Shown here: in pieces, positions 35,681 through 50,600 of the stretch
How the letters are laid out: each line of letters begins with the position of its first letter
Numbering within the stretch: the stretch's first letter is position 1
Assembly: GCA_021397835.1 (NCBI GenBank)
Contig: JAJFZO010000889.1
Span: forward strand, 5,270,001 to 5,334,000
Direction: 5' to 3'
Origin: Moringa oleifera
Taxonomy: Eukaryota; Streptophyta; Magnoliopsida; Brassicales; Moringaceae
Length of the DNA: 64,000 nt
Program-made: the position numbers and the translations under genes
Notes under the pieces: generated by a model
What the model was told of the DNA's origin: nothing
The model's input: only the letters and a program-made list of their open reading frames with translations
The model's database searches: none

Positions 35681-38600
35681 ATGGCCTTTCAAGATAAAAC
35701 TCTCCGAGTTTTCTGTGTTGGAACGGCCGATACTAAGCTCGACGAGCTCCGCTTCCTCTCCGATTCCGTCCGATCTAATCTCAACAGCTTTTCCAATCAC
35801 TCCTCTTCCAAGGTACACATAGTCATACGCACACACTCACTCTCTTTCTATTCACGCATATGTATCTCTATGCTCATGTTTAGGTTAATGTATGTTTTTG
35901 CGCATGTTTAAGTAAATTCATGTCTTGTGCACATGATCCTAATGATTTGAGAAGCTATAGAGCATGTGTCAAATTAAATTTATCACTGTCATGGATCTGT
36001 GTGACCCTTCAATTCCAATGGGGAGTTGCTTTTGAAGTAGTCCGAATTGAATTAATATACAAGTGTTTAGTATTATAATGTGCAGAATTGTTTGCTGTGA
36101 GCTGAAACCTAGTATCGAGCTTTGTATATGAGTGAATCTTCTGTTGAACGCGCTTAAAAGGATGTTTGCGAGTTTAGCGATTTATGTCATGGATGGCCTT
36201 GGTCTAACTTACTGAGTTATCCCAATGTTGCTGATTGAGTTAATGTGTTGACATCACCAACTGAGTTTGCTGCCAGTTCTCTGTTTTTCTAAAGACTTCC
36301 TTTTTTTTGTTAGAGATGAATCTAGATTTTATTCCTCATTTGGAATGGACAGGTACAAGTTGTTGTTGTTGATGTTTCTGCCGGTACTGATCTAAAGGAG
36401 ATGGAGAATTTGGGGGATTTCGCATTTGTGACGAGAAAGGAAGTTCTCTCTTATTACTATGGATCAGTTGGCCAAAACCTAGTTGGGCTTCCAGATGATA
36501 GAGGTGAAGCAGTTGCAATCATGAGCAAAGCACTTGAAACTTTTCTCCAGAAAGCTCATGATGATTGTGTTCTTGCTGGAGCTATAGGCCTTGGAGGCAG
36601 TGGAGGCACATCTCTAATATCATCTGCTTTCAGATGTCTTCCAGTTGGAATGCCTAAGGTCATTGTATCAACTGTAGCCAGTGGTCAGACCACACCTTAT
36701 GTTGGGACATCAGATTTGGTGTTGTTTCCATCAATAGTGGATGTCTGTGGGATCAACAGTGTTAGCAGGATTGTCTTGTCAAATGCTGGAGCTGCTTTTG
36801 CTGGAATGGTGATAGGAAGACTTAAGAGGTCTAGAAACTCCTGTAAAATTAATGAAAAATTTACCGTGGGTATTACTATGTTTGGGGTCACAACTCCCTG
36901 TGTGAATGCTGTCAAAGAAAGATTGCTCGAAGAAGGTTATGAGACCCTGGTTTTTCATGCCACTGGGGTCGGTGGCAGGGCAATGGAGTCTCTTGTTAAA
37001 GAAGGACTTATTCAGGTCTCTCTCTCAGCACAGTTTCTAATCATTTGAAGTTCATGATTGAAGTATTTTTGATTGTGCAAAGGTAGTGTTGGTAAAGTTG
37101 TCTCCCACGGTTTATTTGTTCCTAGAACTTCTGAATTGTATAAATCTTTTCTTCTGTGTTAGTCTGGTCCATTACATTAGATATTTTTCTACTTTCTCAT
37201 TTGCTTGTCCCCTTTTTGTTTAAGTTAGGGAGTCTTGGATATTACAACAACCGAGGTTGCTGATTATGTAGTTGGAGGTGTGATGGCTTGTGACAGTTCC
37301 CGCTTTGATATCATCATAGATAAGAGAATACCCTTAGTCCTAAGCGTTGGAGCCTTAGACATGGTGAACTTTGGAGCTAGAGATACAATACCATCTAATT
37401 TCCGGCAACGGAAGATTCATGTGCATAATGAGCAGGTAATAAATCTCTATGTCACCCTTATTTTTTCCTCCTCCTCCGATGTGCTTGGTATTTTAGTGAT
37501 TGTTGCATTTATTTTGCTGTTTGTGTGTTTCTATTGACAAACTACTAGAAAGGAAAGCATCTGATTCTTGTTTGATGATATATATAGTTACCTTGCTTTG
37601 AGTCAGGTTCTTATTTAGATGAAAAACCAGAGTATTCAGATAAAGGTTAAATATGTTTTGTATCTTTATCCACAGAAGAAATCTGATTTATATTCCATAT
37701 ATCAACATCATCACATTTGCAGGTGTCAATCATGCGAACAACAATAGATGAGAACAAGAAGTTTGCTGGCTTTGTAGCAGATAAATTGAACAAATCATCA
37801 TCAAAGATCTCTGTTTGCCTTCCACAAAAGGGTATTTCAGCTTTGGATGCACCAGGGAAACCTTTTTATGATCCTGATGCCTCTTTGACTCTCATAAATG
37901 AACTGCAGACGCTTATTCAGACAAATAAAGATCGACAGGTACTATTATTGCTTATCCAGTTGTGTATATCACAATTTTTCTTTTTTGTTTTTGAAGTTCT
38001 GTATGTGTGTGCGTGCATATATATATATATATATTACAGAAAGTTCTGTATAAATTCAATCTTATCTAATTGCTAATGTTGTAGCGCATTACCTTTTTTT
38101 ATTTATCTTGTTCAATTGAATGTAGTTTGTATTGGCAGGTAAAGGCGTACCCTTACCACATCAATGATCCTGAGTTTGCAGATGCATTGGTTGACTCATT
38201 TTTGGAGATCTGTTTGAAGAACCCTGTGCATTCCGATCGTCCCCAAATTTCTTCTCATAACACCATCCAAGACCTTCAAAAGGATTCTTTATCTACTAGA
38301 AACTCAGCAAGAGCTGGGACCATTTATTACAGCCCAAGTGACTTCCCTGATGCAAGACCAGGTTGAAGTCTGAATTCAGGCCCCATTGCAATAATCAGTT
38401 AGTTATTTTATTGAATTGATCTACTATTATGAGAAAATGGGAACCATACTGTGTTAATCTCACATCTTATCTTTATCATGTCTACCAGAAGACCTAAGAA
38501 AATCTTGAACATAGTTAGCACCTGAAAATACATTTCTCATTTTGTTCTTCACATCCATTATGTTATATCTCTTGATGCAGTTTAATTTGTGTTGTGAGGT

Positions 38601-41600
38601 CCTAACACAACTTATTTTTAGCATATATTCAGATATAAGCATAGGAAAAAGCCCAACTAGTAATTATATTATTTTTAGTTACAGAAACTTTGCATAGAAC
38701 TCGAGCAATATTACAGCTACTGAAAGATCAGATAGAGAAGGGATTTTCCATAATAGGGGCAGGTGCAGGTACGGGAATATCTGCAAAGTTCGAGGAAGCT
38801 GGTGGTGTTGATTTGATAGTATTGTACAATTCAGGGCGTTTTCGCATGGCAGGAAGGGGTTCTTTAGCAGGCTTACTACCTTTTGCTGATGCAAATGGGA
38901 TAGTGCTTGAGATGGCCAATGAAGTTTTACCGGTGAGATTCTGACTCCTTGTTTTTACCTTAAGGATAGAAACTGTTGGCTTAGTTTAAATATTGTTTCA
39001 AACTTAATTCATTCTGCTGGAAAGAAATATGGAATAAAAAATAGCTATTTCCTTTCCCCTTTATTATCACATTGTTATGGATAAGCATTCACCATGGGAG
39101 ACTTGTCAAAGGTGTAAAAATAGGAATGATTATTTGCTAGTTTTATATTTAAAGTAGGATAAACTTTAATTATGTTTTGGTTTTTATTACTTGGATAAAA
39201 GTTAAATTTGTGACTAGCCTATAACATGATTAGCTTAGTTTTATTATTTAATTAGACTCTCATTTCATTGTTCGATTAGGACTCTTAATTGTAGTTTTAT
39301 AATTTGATTAGGAATGAGCTGCATTAGCCTAGAAATTGGCTACATGAGCTTAAGAAATATCGATCTACATAAGGAATGAAGGTTCAACCTTCTAAGCTTT
39401 CTCTCTTCTCCTTCTTCTCCTCTTTTTCTTCCACTCTATTTCTCCTTTCCCTGAATTCTCCCTTTTTCTTCCCCTTTACATATTCTACATTAAGTGGTAT
39501 CAATGCCTCCTCCTTTTTCCATTGCTAATACCCCAAAATATCACCACCATGTGTTGCTTATGTGTCGTTGCCTCCTATGATGCCTACAACATTGCTGGAA
39601 AGTTCTAGGTAATAGTGAAGCCAGAAAACACCAATGTACACAAGTCCACAATTTGTAATCAAAGTTCTGGTCTCAAGACTGGATCTTTTTGACTTGATAG
39701 TTGTTGTCCACTATAATGCTACTATCACCAAACTCCACCCAGCCACTTGCTGACATTAGATCAGCAAGGTCCAAGCCTTTTATTAACCAGAATGACTCAC
39801 AATGTTTCTATTTCCAGCATAGCAGCCCAAAACACACGTTCCTTTTATGTCTCAAGTAGATAAAATTTCTATTGCATTAACTATGGGACTAACAATAATG
39901 TGTATTATACGTTTGTATTTGGGTCTTACACTAAGTTTTTATTAGGCTTTATGCACTCTTGCTTTGTTATTGGCTTCTTTTCCATGTTAACCCTGTGCTT
40001 TATGTTATTTTCCCCACCATATTATTAGCCTTCACTACCAACCAAAAAAAAAAAAAAAGAAAAAAAAAGAAAAAAGAAAAAGCTTACTTGGATTATGCAT
40101 GGTTGTTGCTTTGAATTTTTTATTCTTAATATGTTCATTGGTAGGAGTTAACTTGATAACCAGGTTGCGAGTTGATGGGGTACTGTTGACTCAAGAGGAG
40201 GAATCGAAAATAGAGGTAAGTAATTTCTACAAGAAACTGCATCAAGAACTTGGTGGCCTAAAGTACAAGGTTGGACTTCATGCAGATTGATGTAAAATTG
40301 AGAGAGAGAGCATTGAAATGAAGTTTGGGGAAGAGGAGATGTGGAGTGCTTTAAAGGAATATGAAAGGGATAAAGCACTAGGCCCATATGGGTTTTCTAT
40401 GGTATTTTTGAAGTCGAACTTGGGTTTTGAAAGGGGATTTAGTAAAGTTGTTCATCGAGTTTTATAAAAACGAAAAGTTTGAAAGATCACTTAATTCCAC
40501 CATCATTGTAGTCATACTAAAGAAAACAGAGGCTGTATGTATTAGTGAGTTTAGACATAAAAACTAATTTCTGAAGTACTTGCAAAGAGATTGTGGACAG
40601 CCAAATGAAGTTGTAGGTGCAAACTAAATGCTTTTGTTAAAGGGAGATAAATACTTGATGCTGTACTTATGACAAATAAAATTGTGAACATCTACATGAA
40701 AGCAAGGAGGAAGGGTATTGTATATAAGTTACATATGAAAAAAGCGTATGATCATGTATCATGGGATTTTTTGATGTATGTACTAAGAAGGATGGGGTGT
40801 AGCAGTAAGTGGTGTAGCTAGGTGCTTTGGTGTATCTCAACAGTTTCATTTGTAGTTATGATTAATAGCTGCCTAATCAGGTTTTTCAAGTCAACCAGGT
40901 TTGTTAATCAAGGGGCCCCACTGTTTCTTTTGCTGTTTATGTCGGTAAAGGAACCACTGAATAGATTGCTATCTCGGGCTGCTAAAAGCGGCCTTTTGGA
41001 GGGTTTTTGAGCAGATACGCTTGGGAGTGAAATGCTGGTGCCATATCTTTTGTTTGCAGATGATACCATAATCTTTTGTAGTGCGGAGGAGAGCATGTGA
41101 CTAACTTAAGGCCTATTTAACTGATTTTCAAGGTTGTTTCGGGGCTAAAAATTAATTTGAGCAAGATTGAAATTACAGTGGTGGAGGAGGTAAAACACTA
41201 GGGGTTTGGTAGCTCTTATGGAAGGAAGCTGTCTAAGTTTCCTATGAAACTTTTAGGTCTAACCTTGGGTGCTAGATGCAAGGACATAACGATTTGGAGT
41301 GGAGTATTGGAGAGATTTGAGTGGAAGTTAGCAGGATGGAAGAAAAATTATTTATCAAAGGCTGGGAGACTCAGTTTAATCAAGACTATAATGATTAATC
41401 TTCTTGTGAAATTTATGTCACTATTCTCATTGCCTAGGAATGTCGCTAGTAAGTTGGAGGCTCTACAAAAGGGATTCCTATGGGCTAATATGGGAGGTTG
41501 TTACAAATACCATTTAGTGACGTGAAAAGTGGTTACTCAAGCTATTGGTGGATCAGGCATTAAGGAACTTATCTCTTTTAACAAGGCCTTACTGAGAAAG

Positions 41601-44600
41601 TGTTGTGGGGAATTTCATTGGAGAAGGAGGGTTTATGGAGGAAAATAGTGAAAGCCAAGTATGGGGAAATGGAAGGAGGATGGAAACTGTAAATGGTAAA
41701 GAAGCATTTGGTGTTAGGATGTGGAAAGCCATTAGGAAAGGGTGGGAGGAGTTCAAAGAGTGGGTTAAGTTCAAGGTGGGAAAGGGTGACAAAATCAAGT
41801 TTTGGCATGATAAGCGGTATGGGGACAAACCGTTGAAAGAATTGTTTCTTGCTGTATTTTCCTTAGCATGTAACAAAAGGGTCTGGGTAGGTGACTGCTT
41901 GGGGGAAGGTGAAACAAGGTGAAACAGGAGGTTCTTGGTTTGTACAGCTGAGGAGGAATGTTAATGATTGGGATATAGAACATGTATGCCAAGATTCAGA
42001 GCATTAACATAGTGAATGGTAGGGAGGATATAGTGGTATGAAAATTGAGCAGAGATGGCAGTAGCTGTTGCTCAGTTAGATCTTATATTTTTCATTTGAA
42101 TAGAAACAAAGTCATATATTCTATTAACAGCACTAAAGGGGTGCACCCAATTACAAATGTAGTTAGATTTGGATATAAAGAACTTTTATGATATCAACTA
42201 TCTCCATATCATTTACATAGAAGCTACATTTCTCCCACATATACAAGAAATACAACTATCGATCTGTAACAACCACCATAGGAGTTTTATTTCCTTCAAA
42301 ATTCCTATTATTTAGTTTCCTCCAAATTATCCACAAAATCAAAATAGAAATTTTTTTCACTGTCTTCCTTTTGTCCTTATTCTTATATAGATCCCTCCAA
42401 GCCATCAATTCTCCTTCATTAAAACCCATAGTTACCCAAGCCAAAACTAGCAATTGGAGAGTAGAAGCCCACAATTGCCTAGACCAAGGACAGTCCAGGA
42501 AGATGTGGTAGACAGATTTCTCACTGCTCTTACACAGAGAACATTTATTGGCCATTGCGATTCCTCTTTTTTTTTTTAGATTGTCAATAATGAGTATTTT
42601 GTCATGCAGTGCTTCCCATGTGAAGAAGGATACCTTATGTGAGATTCTCACTTTCCATAAAAACTTCCTGTTATACTGGTCAACAGCCCCTATGGATATT
42701 AATGATTTATAGAACATCGTGACAGGAAATTTCTCAACATTCTTGTTTTTCATCTTTAATCCAGCCTTGTCTCGTTGATTTAAATTGATCTTTTTGCCCA
42801 TAAGTTCTTGTAAAAAGCCTTTAGATGTTTCATCTCCCAATCTTGTACATTCCTCCTGAACAGCACTGACCAATTAACATTTCTTCCCTTTCTAACGGCA
42901 TACTCATAGTTAGCTTATTAGAAGCTAATGCGAATATTGTAAGGAACATGTTTTATAGTGGCTCATTAGCACACCACTTGTCTGTTCAACACTTCACACG
43001 GCTTTCATTCCCCACCTTAAACCTTACTCGTAAGCTAAACTCCTCCCAACCTTTTTGGATGGCCTTCCACACTCTAGTCCCATAGGGATCTCTCCTTTTT
43101 TTGTTATTGAACCCTAATCTTCCTTCCCAAACTTTAACACCAACACATTTCTCCATAACCTCTCCTTCTTTAACATATATCTTCGAAGCCATTTTGCTAG
43201 TAAGGCCTTGTCAAAAGTGTGAAGTGATTTGATTCCCAGTCCTCCCCTATCTATTGATTGAGTTAAACCTCCCATCTTACCAAGTGGAACTTGTGCTCAT
43301 TCTCTATACTACACCATAAAAAGGGTCTTTGCAACCTCTCCAACCTTACAACCATCTCCTTAAAGATGAGCAACAAAGACATATAACAAATGGGAAGATT
43401 AGAGAGAGTGCTTTTAATCAAGGTGAGCAGTTCCCTTTTTCACAAATAAACTATTTTCCATTCGGTAAGTTGTTTCTCTATTTTTTCTATGACAACATTC
43501 CAAACTACCACTTCCTTGTGTTTAGCACTAAGAGGCTACCCCAGATACTGAATTGGGAGGCTGCCGATTTTGTTAGTAACTCGCAGTTCACTCCTCCTCC
43601 CACAGGAATGAGTTTGCTTGTGGCCATATCACCTTCAAACCTGACGATGCCTCAAATCCTAGTAAAATGCAACTTAGATCCACAAAACACAATTGTATCA
43701 TCGACAAGCAACAAGTGGGATACCACGGTTTCCTTGCTTTGGTTTCCAACCTTGAAACCCTTTAATAACCCTTTTGCCATAATCTCCATCACTAAAATAA
43801 ACAACATTGGAGATAGTGGATCCCAATACCTCAATCCTCTAATACTTATGGAGAACGAAGTTGTACTCCCATTCACCATTACAATAATAGATATTGAAGA
43901 AATATATTTATAAATCTGACTGTGCCATTTTACCCCATATCCAACTTTCTGCAACATATGCATGACAAAGTCCCATGAGACATGGTCATGCGGCTTTTTT
44001 ATATCTAGTTTGCATATAATCCCTTTTCTTCTAATCTTCTGTTGAAAATCTACCACCTCATTTGCAATCAAAGTAGCATCTAATATTTGTCTTTCGTTAA
44101 CAAAGACATTTTCATTAATCACCTCATTCACCACATCCCTGAATCTATTTGCAAGGACTTTAGCTACCAACTTATAAATACAACTAACTAAGTTGATAGG
44201 TCAAAAATCTCTAATGTCAGAGGCTTCAACTTTCTTTGGAATCAGCATTAGAAAAGTGGCGTTTAAGGAGTTTACATATTGTACTGTTTGATAAACTTCC
44301 TTAAACAGCTTCATAACATCCCCCCTCACAATTCCCCAATGCTTCTTAACGAACTCCGTTATGAATCCATCAGGTGCAGGAGCCTTATCCCCACTATAAT
44401 TGTCTAGTACTTCTTTTATCTCTTCCTCCTTAAGAGATTCTTCAAGTTTCTTCATGAGATCCTCTTTAATCGTCTTAAACTGTAACCCATCCAACCTTGG
44501 CTTGCATGCTGTTTCTTTTGTATACAACTTTGAGTAGAATTCCTGCAGTCTCTTTATTTAAATTGTTGTCTCCTTCTACCTTCATCTCATCCACTGTCAA

Positions 44601-47600
44601 CTTACTAAGAAAATTAAATCTTTAGTGTGCACTAGTCATCTTGTGAAAGAACTTTGTGTTCCTATCTCTCTCCTTAAGCCAAAGAGCCTTAGACTTTTAA
44701 CGTCACATTATCTCCTCCATTCTAACTACAGAAATCAGTTCGCTGCTTACTTTACCTTTCCTAGCATACAAATCTACATCCTCGGAGATTCTTTTTTATA
44801 CTATTCACATCCCTAACCTTTTTTTTGCTTCATTTATTAATTTCTTCCTTCACCTGCTTTAATTTATTTACAGTTACATAGCTAGCATATCCCTCTATTT
44901 CTTCTCTCTCCTACCATTCCTTGATTGAATCATGCAATCCCTCCACTTCCAACAACATATTCTCGAATCTGAATGGGCATGGCCCCCATTTTAACTCATT
45001 AACCTCTAGTAGAATTAATAATCTGAGGTCATCCTTTGGACTCTTGGATGTCTTTCCTCCCCCAAGTAAAAACCAAGAATCTATCAATTCTTGATAGAGT
45101 TGGTGATTCTTTCATACTCGATCATGTGTACTGCCCCCTATCAAAGGAAGATCATGTAGTTCCAACTCCCGAACGACATCCCCAAAGTCCTCCACACTAT
45201 CCACTCCATTATCACTCCCCCCCATTTCTTTCAAAAGAATGCAATACTTTATTGAAATCACCCCCCCACTGCCCAAGGCATACACCCTTCTTTCTTTTAC
45301 ACCCCCTTAGATCCTCCTAGAGCTGTTGTGTACTTCTTTTGTCATGTTGCCCATACCTTGTAAACATCCACTCATTTTCTCTCACCTCAGGTTGAAAGAT
45401 GTAGGTGAAAAAAGCTGCCTCCATCCAAGGCTCTTCAATTTACCCATTTTTCGATTCCAGCCCACCATGATGCCTTTAAAACTTCCTATAGCTACTAAAT
45501 GTCTCCATTTTACTCAATTTCTTCCCTATATACTTCTAACAACCCTCTCATCCATCTCCTCCATTTTTGTTTCTTGTAAACAAATAACATCTGCCCTCCA
45601 TTTTCCTAAAATATTCTTTATGATGACCTTCTTATCATGTTCATTCATACCTTTTACATTCTATGATAGGATATTAAGATCCATTATAGTTGCTAATACT
45701 CTCACCCGTTTTCTCCCCTCTTTAGACGCCTCTAGCTACCTTGACATATTCTTTGCAGGAGTGTTGCACTCTGAACCTATGGAACCGATCCCATTGTCGA
45801 TTTCAAGCGATATCACCAATAGCTCGCCGATATCCTCCACAGGCTTGTTGTTCGCCTCTACCACTGCCAACACTTCTCCATGTCTTTTCTCATTCCAATC
45901 CACCATATCTGTTCGTCTTCCCTTCCTCGTGAGACATCTTCGGGCTTAATACTTTTCTCAGCTTCTTAACACTCCTTATCCGGTTGTTGTGTGTTTCAGA
46001 TCTCTCTTCATCGATGAAGGCGGCCTTGATCCCATCTCTCCCATAACACTGTTCCTCACGAATAAAGGTAATGAAGGTATGTTGTTTCCCTAGAAGTAGA
46101 TTCAGTGAGTCAAAGTTCCATCCAAAGTTGCATTCTTCACTTAAAAGGTAATGTGGGGGAAGATTTTAACTATTGACAGCTTAACAAAAACAGAAAAAAG
46201 ACAAGGCAATTATTGTTCCTAGTATATGGAGTAGGAGGAGTCTGTTTATCATAATCATCTTTTGATTGGACGTAAGTGGACTACTCAGTTATGGGAGTGA
46301 ATTTTGCGGTTGTTGTGTTTATCCTAAGCAACTATAAGGTCAATTGGGAAAGAGATAATGGCCTGATGTAGTTATCGACTAGGAAAGGAGAAGAGGATAT
46401 TAGTGAAAATGTTGTCTCTCATTTACTATTTTGGAGTGTGTGGTGCGAAAAAAATAAAAGGGCTTTTGGTAATATAGAAACTTTTATGACTGTGTTAATT
46501 GAGGCTTGGATTAGAGCTTTGAAGTTTTAGGACTAGCGATTTTTTGTAAATGAGGAAGAGGTAATAGATTTTATAGAATAGCTAACAACTTAGACAAGTT
46601 GGGTATGTAACAGGTTGCACCCGTTGGTGCTAGCAAAAAGTAGTTCTATTTTTGTTTCTGCTACAAAAAAATTTTTAAATTTAATAGCTTAAATTTTTTG
46701 AGAAAGTTATTTAAAATCCAAACTATACCATGTATGTCAGATTGAACTTTAATGTTTAAAAAGTGAAAAATTGAAGTTTGATCTACTAATTTAATCTAGA
46801 TTGGACCTCGACTTAAATGATCCTAATAAGATTGGGGCTTCTTTGGTTATTAAAATACTTCAAAAATGACTTAAATAAATTTTACACCCAATTTCGAATC
46901 AATCCATTTTTTAATTTTATGAGTTATTTTTTAATGAACTTTTTAAAATTTTGATAATATAAATTGAAAAATGTATTTTTCAATATTCAAAAATTTTGAA
47001 ACTTTTTATGATGTTAGCTTGAATATTTTTTTACATTTTATAAATTTTAAGTCAAAATTCATAATATAAGATTTTTAAGTTTTTGAATTTTTTTGATTAG
47101 TTTCAATTTGGTTCAAATTGATAGATTAGAGTTTAATTTATCAATTTTTGAACATCAGATTCGATTTGACCCACATAGTTCAAATTTTTAAATAACATTT
47201 ACCTTAAATTCGTGTGCTCTTAGCATGTGAGATTCTCTAAATAGATCATGATTGATGAAGAGCTTGAAATAGTTGTTTATAAACTTAAGGGGAGAAATTT
47301 ATACTAAAGATAGAGTGCTAAAATCTAGGGAAGGGTTAATTGGCACGTGACTTGATCAATTCACTATCAATGGTAAATAGTTTGTCAAATAGGTTAACCT
47401 TTTTAAAGATGACTTTAATGTTACATGTATGGATCTTGGAAAACATCTAATAGAGGAATCAAGTGGTGAGCCAATCAATAGGCATAGAGCTTTGCTGACT
47501 CCCAATTATAAAGATCATAGGACCAAGCTTACACCACCTTGATAGCTTGGACGAGCTCCTGTTAGTGACCGTAACCTTCATCAGGTCATTTTATTCCTTT

Positions 47601-50600
47601 TATTATGGTTAAAATTGGGATACACTAAGGTCTTCTTAGGAACACTACTATGATTCACCATGTTGCTTCTCTCACACTATCTAATTCTAGTGTTACACAC
47701 TCATTGAATACTCATATAGGATGTCATAATTGTCATGTTAGGTTCTCTTACTGTCCATCATACTCCAGTTTTAGAGAAATTGAAATAGACTATTTGTGAA
47801 GACAACACTGGTCTTATAACTCGATTGAAGGACCATGATTCTTAGGAACTTGGGCCCTATGAATATGATATTTAAAGCAACCATTACTAAGTTAAATCTT
47901 ACACCTAAGTCTCATCCCACCTCTTTTAGAGTGACCTAGGCAGATAAGATTTTCTTTCCTATTAAGGAACTATGCTTGTTCCTACTTTAAGATTAGACCA
48001 TACTTTGAAAACACCTTTATTGCGATGTTTTGCCCATGGATGTTTTACACATCTTGCTAGGTTGTCTTTGGTTATACGATCATGATGTTAAGCATTTTGG
48101 TTGAGATAACACTTTATATGTTTATCCATACTAGTAAGACCATTGCAACTCTTACCTCATAAATAATTTGTGCGTGAAGGAAGTAAGAGTGGTCTGATTT
48201 TTGCTTTAGTGATTAAGGATAACTTTTGTCTTCCATCATGTACTATTTTAAACCAAGGCTATTGTTTTGCTTCTCTCAGAAGAATTAAGGATGTCATTAT
48301 CTGATGAGTTACCACTAAAAAAGATGATCATGATTCATTTTGAGTTAGCAAACTAAATTGAAACCTTACTTTTGAGCCGAACCTTAAATTGAATTAATTA
48401 AGATTTAGATACAGTTCATATATTTTATAAACTTAACCTAAGACGGTGGTTCGAATATGTTGGTTTTGGTTCGGTTTTTCTTTTATTAAAAATAATTAAA
48501 TTTAAAAAAATTAAAAGTTCAATTAGACTTAATTAATATCATTAATTTATGATCTTTGTTTCATAACAAGAATTAAATATTAATTACTTTAATTAATATA
48601 TCTTTTAATAAGTAATGATTTGATTAAACATTTTTTGATCTATTTAAAATTGAAATTTAAAAAGAAAAGGTTTGAACTTGTTTTGAAACGTTTCTTGAAC
48701 TAAACCCTAAACCGTTTTCAAAACTAACTTCAACCAGAATTGTAACTTTCTCTTTCATAAGAACTAGAATCGAAAGTTAACTTTCCCTTGAACCTGAATT
48801 GGTGATTTAGAACTAAAACCCTACCAGACTCAAACCATGGTCACTACTAGTTACCACCTGTGAGACATGTACAACTCGCTATAGGCCTGGTACTATCTTC
48901 AAGTTGTCTAATTTTTCACATTATTAAATGAACCTAATTGAGAGAGTTGAGCTTAAAAGACAAGTAGAAAATCTCTTAGAGAAAGGATTTGTTTGCCATA
49001 ACTCAAGCTCTTGTTTAGTTCCTATTTTGTTGACCCTAAGAAAGATGGATCGTGGAAAATATGTGTCGATGGAAGACCTTTAATAAAATCATTGTCAAGT
49101 ATAGATTTCCCATCCCAAGGTTAGAAGATATGTTGGATGAACTAGAAGGAGCCTAAGTGTTTTTAAAGTTGGATTTATGTAGTGATTACTGTCCAATTAG
49201 GATTCGCTTCAGATAAAAACAACTCTCATGGATTATGAGTGGCTAGTCATGCCTTTTGGAATGTTTAATTCTTCCATCACATTTATGAAAGTTCTGGCCC
49301 AAGTTCTCTACCCTTTTATGGGTAAGTTTCTTATATTTTATTTTGATGACATATTGATTTATAGTAAATCTATGGAGCATTACCTATTTCATTATTGCCA
49401 AGTTTTGATGGCTCTTAAAAGAGGCAAAATTGTATACCAACCTTAAGATAACTAAAGTTAAAACTATGTCATCTTGATCGTACATAGGTTGGTCCAAATA
49501 GTATTAACTCTATTGATCACAACATGTACATGTGGGTTTATGGGCATGCTTAGCATGAAGGGGTGGCTCAAAATACCCTTCCTCAAAATGGTGTTCGTCT
49601 ACTAGTGCATCATTGATACTAGAAAACCTCCTAGGCGGTGGATTACTAATACTAATAAGTTGTCTTCGGTGGTATAGGCAACAATCCATTTGGGTTCATT
49701 CTATAATCTCTATGATCAGGATTTCCTAAAAGTATATGCTATATAATTGGCTTATTACTTGATTCCTTTACAACAGAAAAGTCATTTTTAAGATTGTTAA
49801 TCGATTTGACAAACTATTCGATATTGGTAGTGAGCTGGTCAAGTTATGTTTCAAGGTTGTTAACCCTTCCCTCGGTAATGGTTACTCTTTCCTCAGTATA
49901 GGCTTGTCTTTCCTCAAGTTTGTGAACAAGTATTTCAACTTATTAAGAAACTTTTGAAAAAAATTAAGCAACTAAATCTAAAATCGTATCAATGAACATG
50001 ATAAGATTAAAAAATTCAAAGCCACAAACATTCAAAATGTATGTATATATACTTTTTATGGTAATGGAGATTAATAATGCTATAGGGCAAATAGCATCAA
50101 CATGGAAAAGTAGGGTTTGACATGGAAAACACGGGGCTTAAAGTGGAAAAGAAGCTAATAACAAAGTAAGAGTATATGAAGCCCATAAAACTTATTGTAA
50201 GACTCGAACATAAACACATGATAAACCTATCCAAAACTCATTATCAGTCTCATGGTCAATGTAATAGAAATTTTACCTATTTGAGACATGGGAGGAATGA
50301 GAGTTGGTTGTTTGAGCTAGTATTCTATAAGTAGAATGACATGAGTCATGCTAGTTGTGCGGAGGCCTAGACCTAATACAATGGTAGCAAGTGGTGAGAT
50401 GGTGTTTGGTGACAACAACACTGCAGTGAATGGCAACCATTAAGTCAGAGGGATGCAGTCTTGAGGCCATAAAATTGAGTATTGATTATGAACCTATGTT
50501 GGTTGGCATATTCTAGTTTTAATGCTGTCAAAAACTTTTCAATAATGTTATGAGCAATATAGGAGGTAGTAACTCATAGGCAGCATATGGTGGTGATATT

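Noticed and set aside
45036..45949. Plus-strand ORFs of 94 and 207 codons
   Set aside because: They are antisense to the minus-strand LINE endonuclease region, which carries recognisable motifs.
49228..49446. Possible intact gene encoding a polymerase-like protein
   Set aside because: It is the catalytic part of a Ty3/gypsy reverse transcriptase with stops on both sides, part of an intronic relic.
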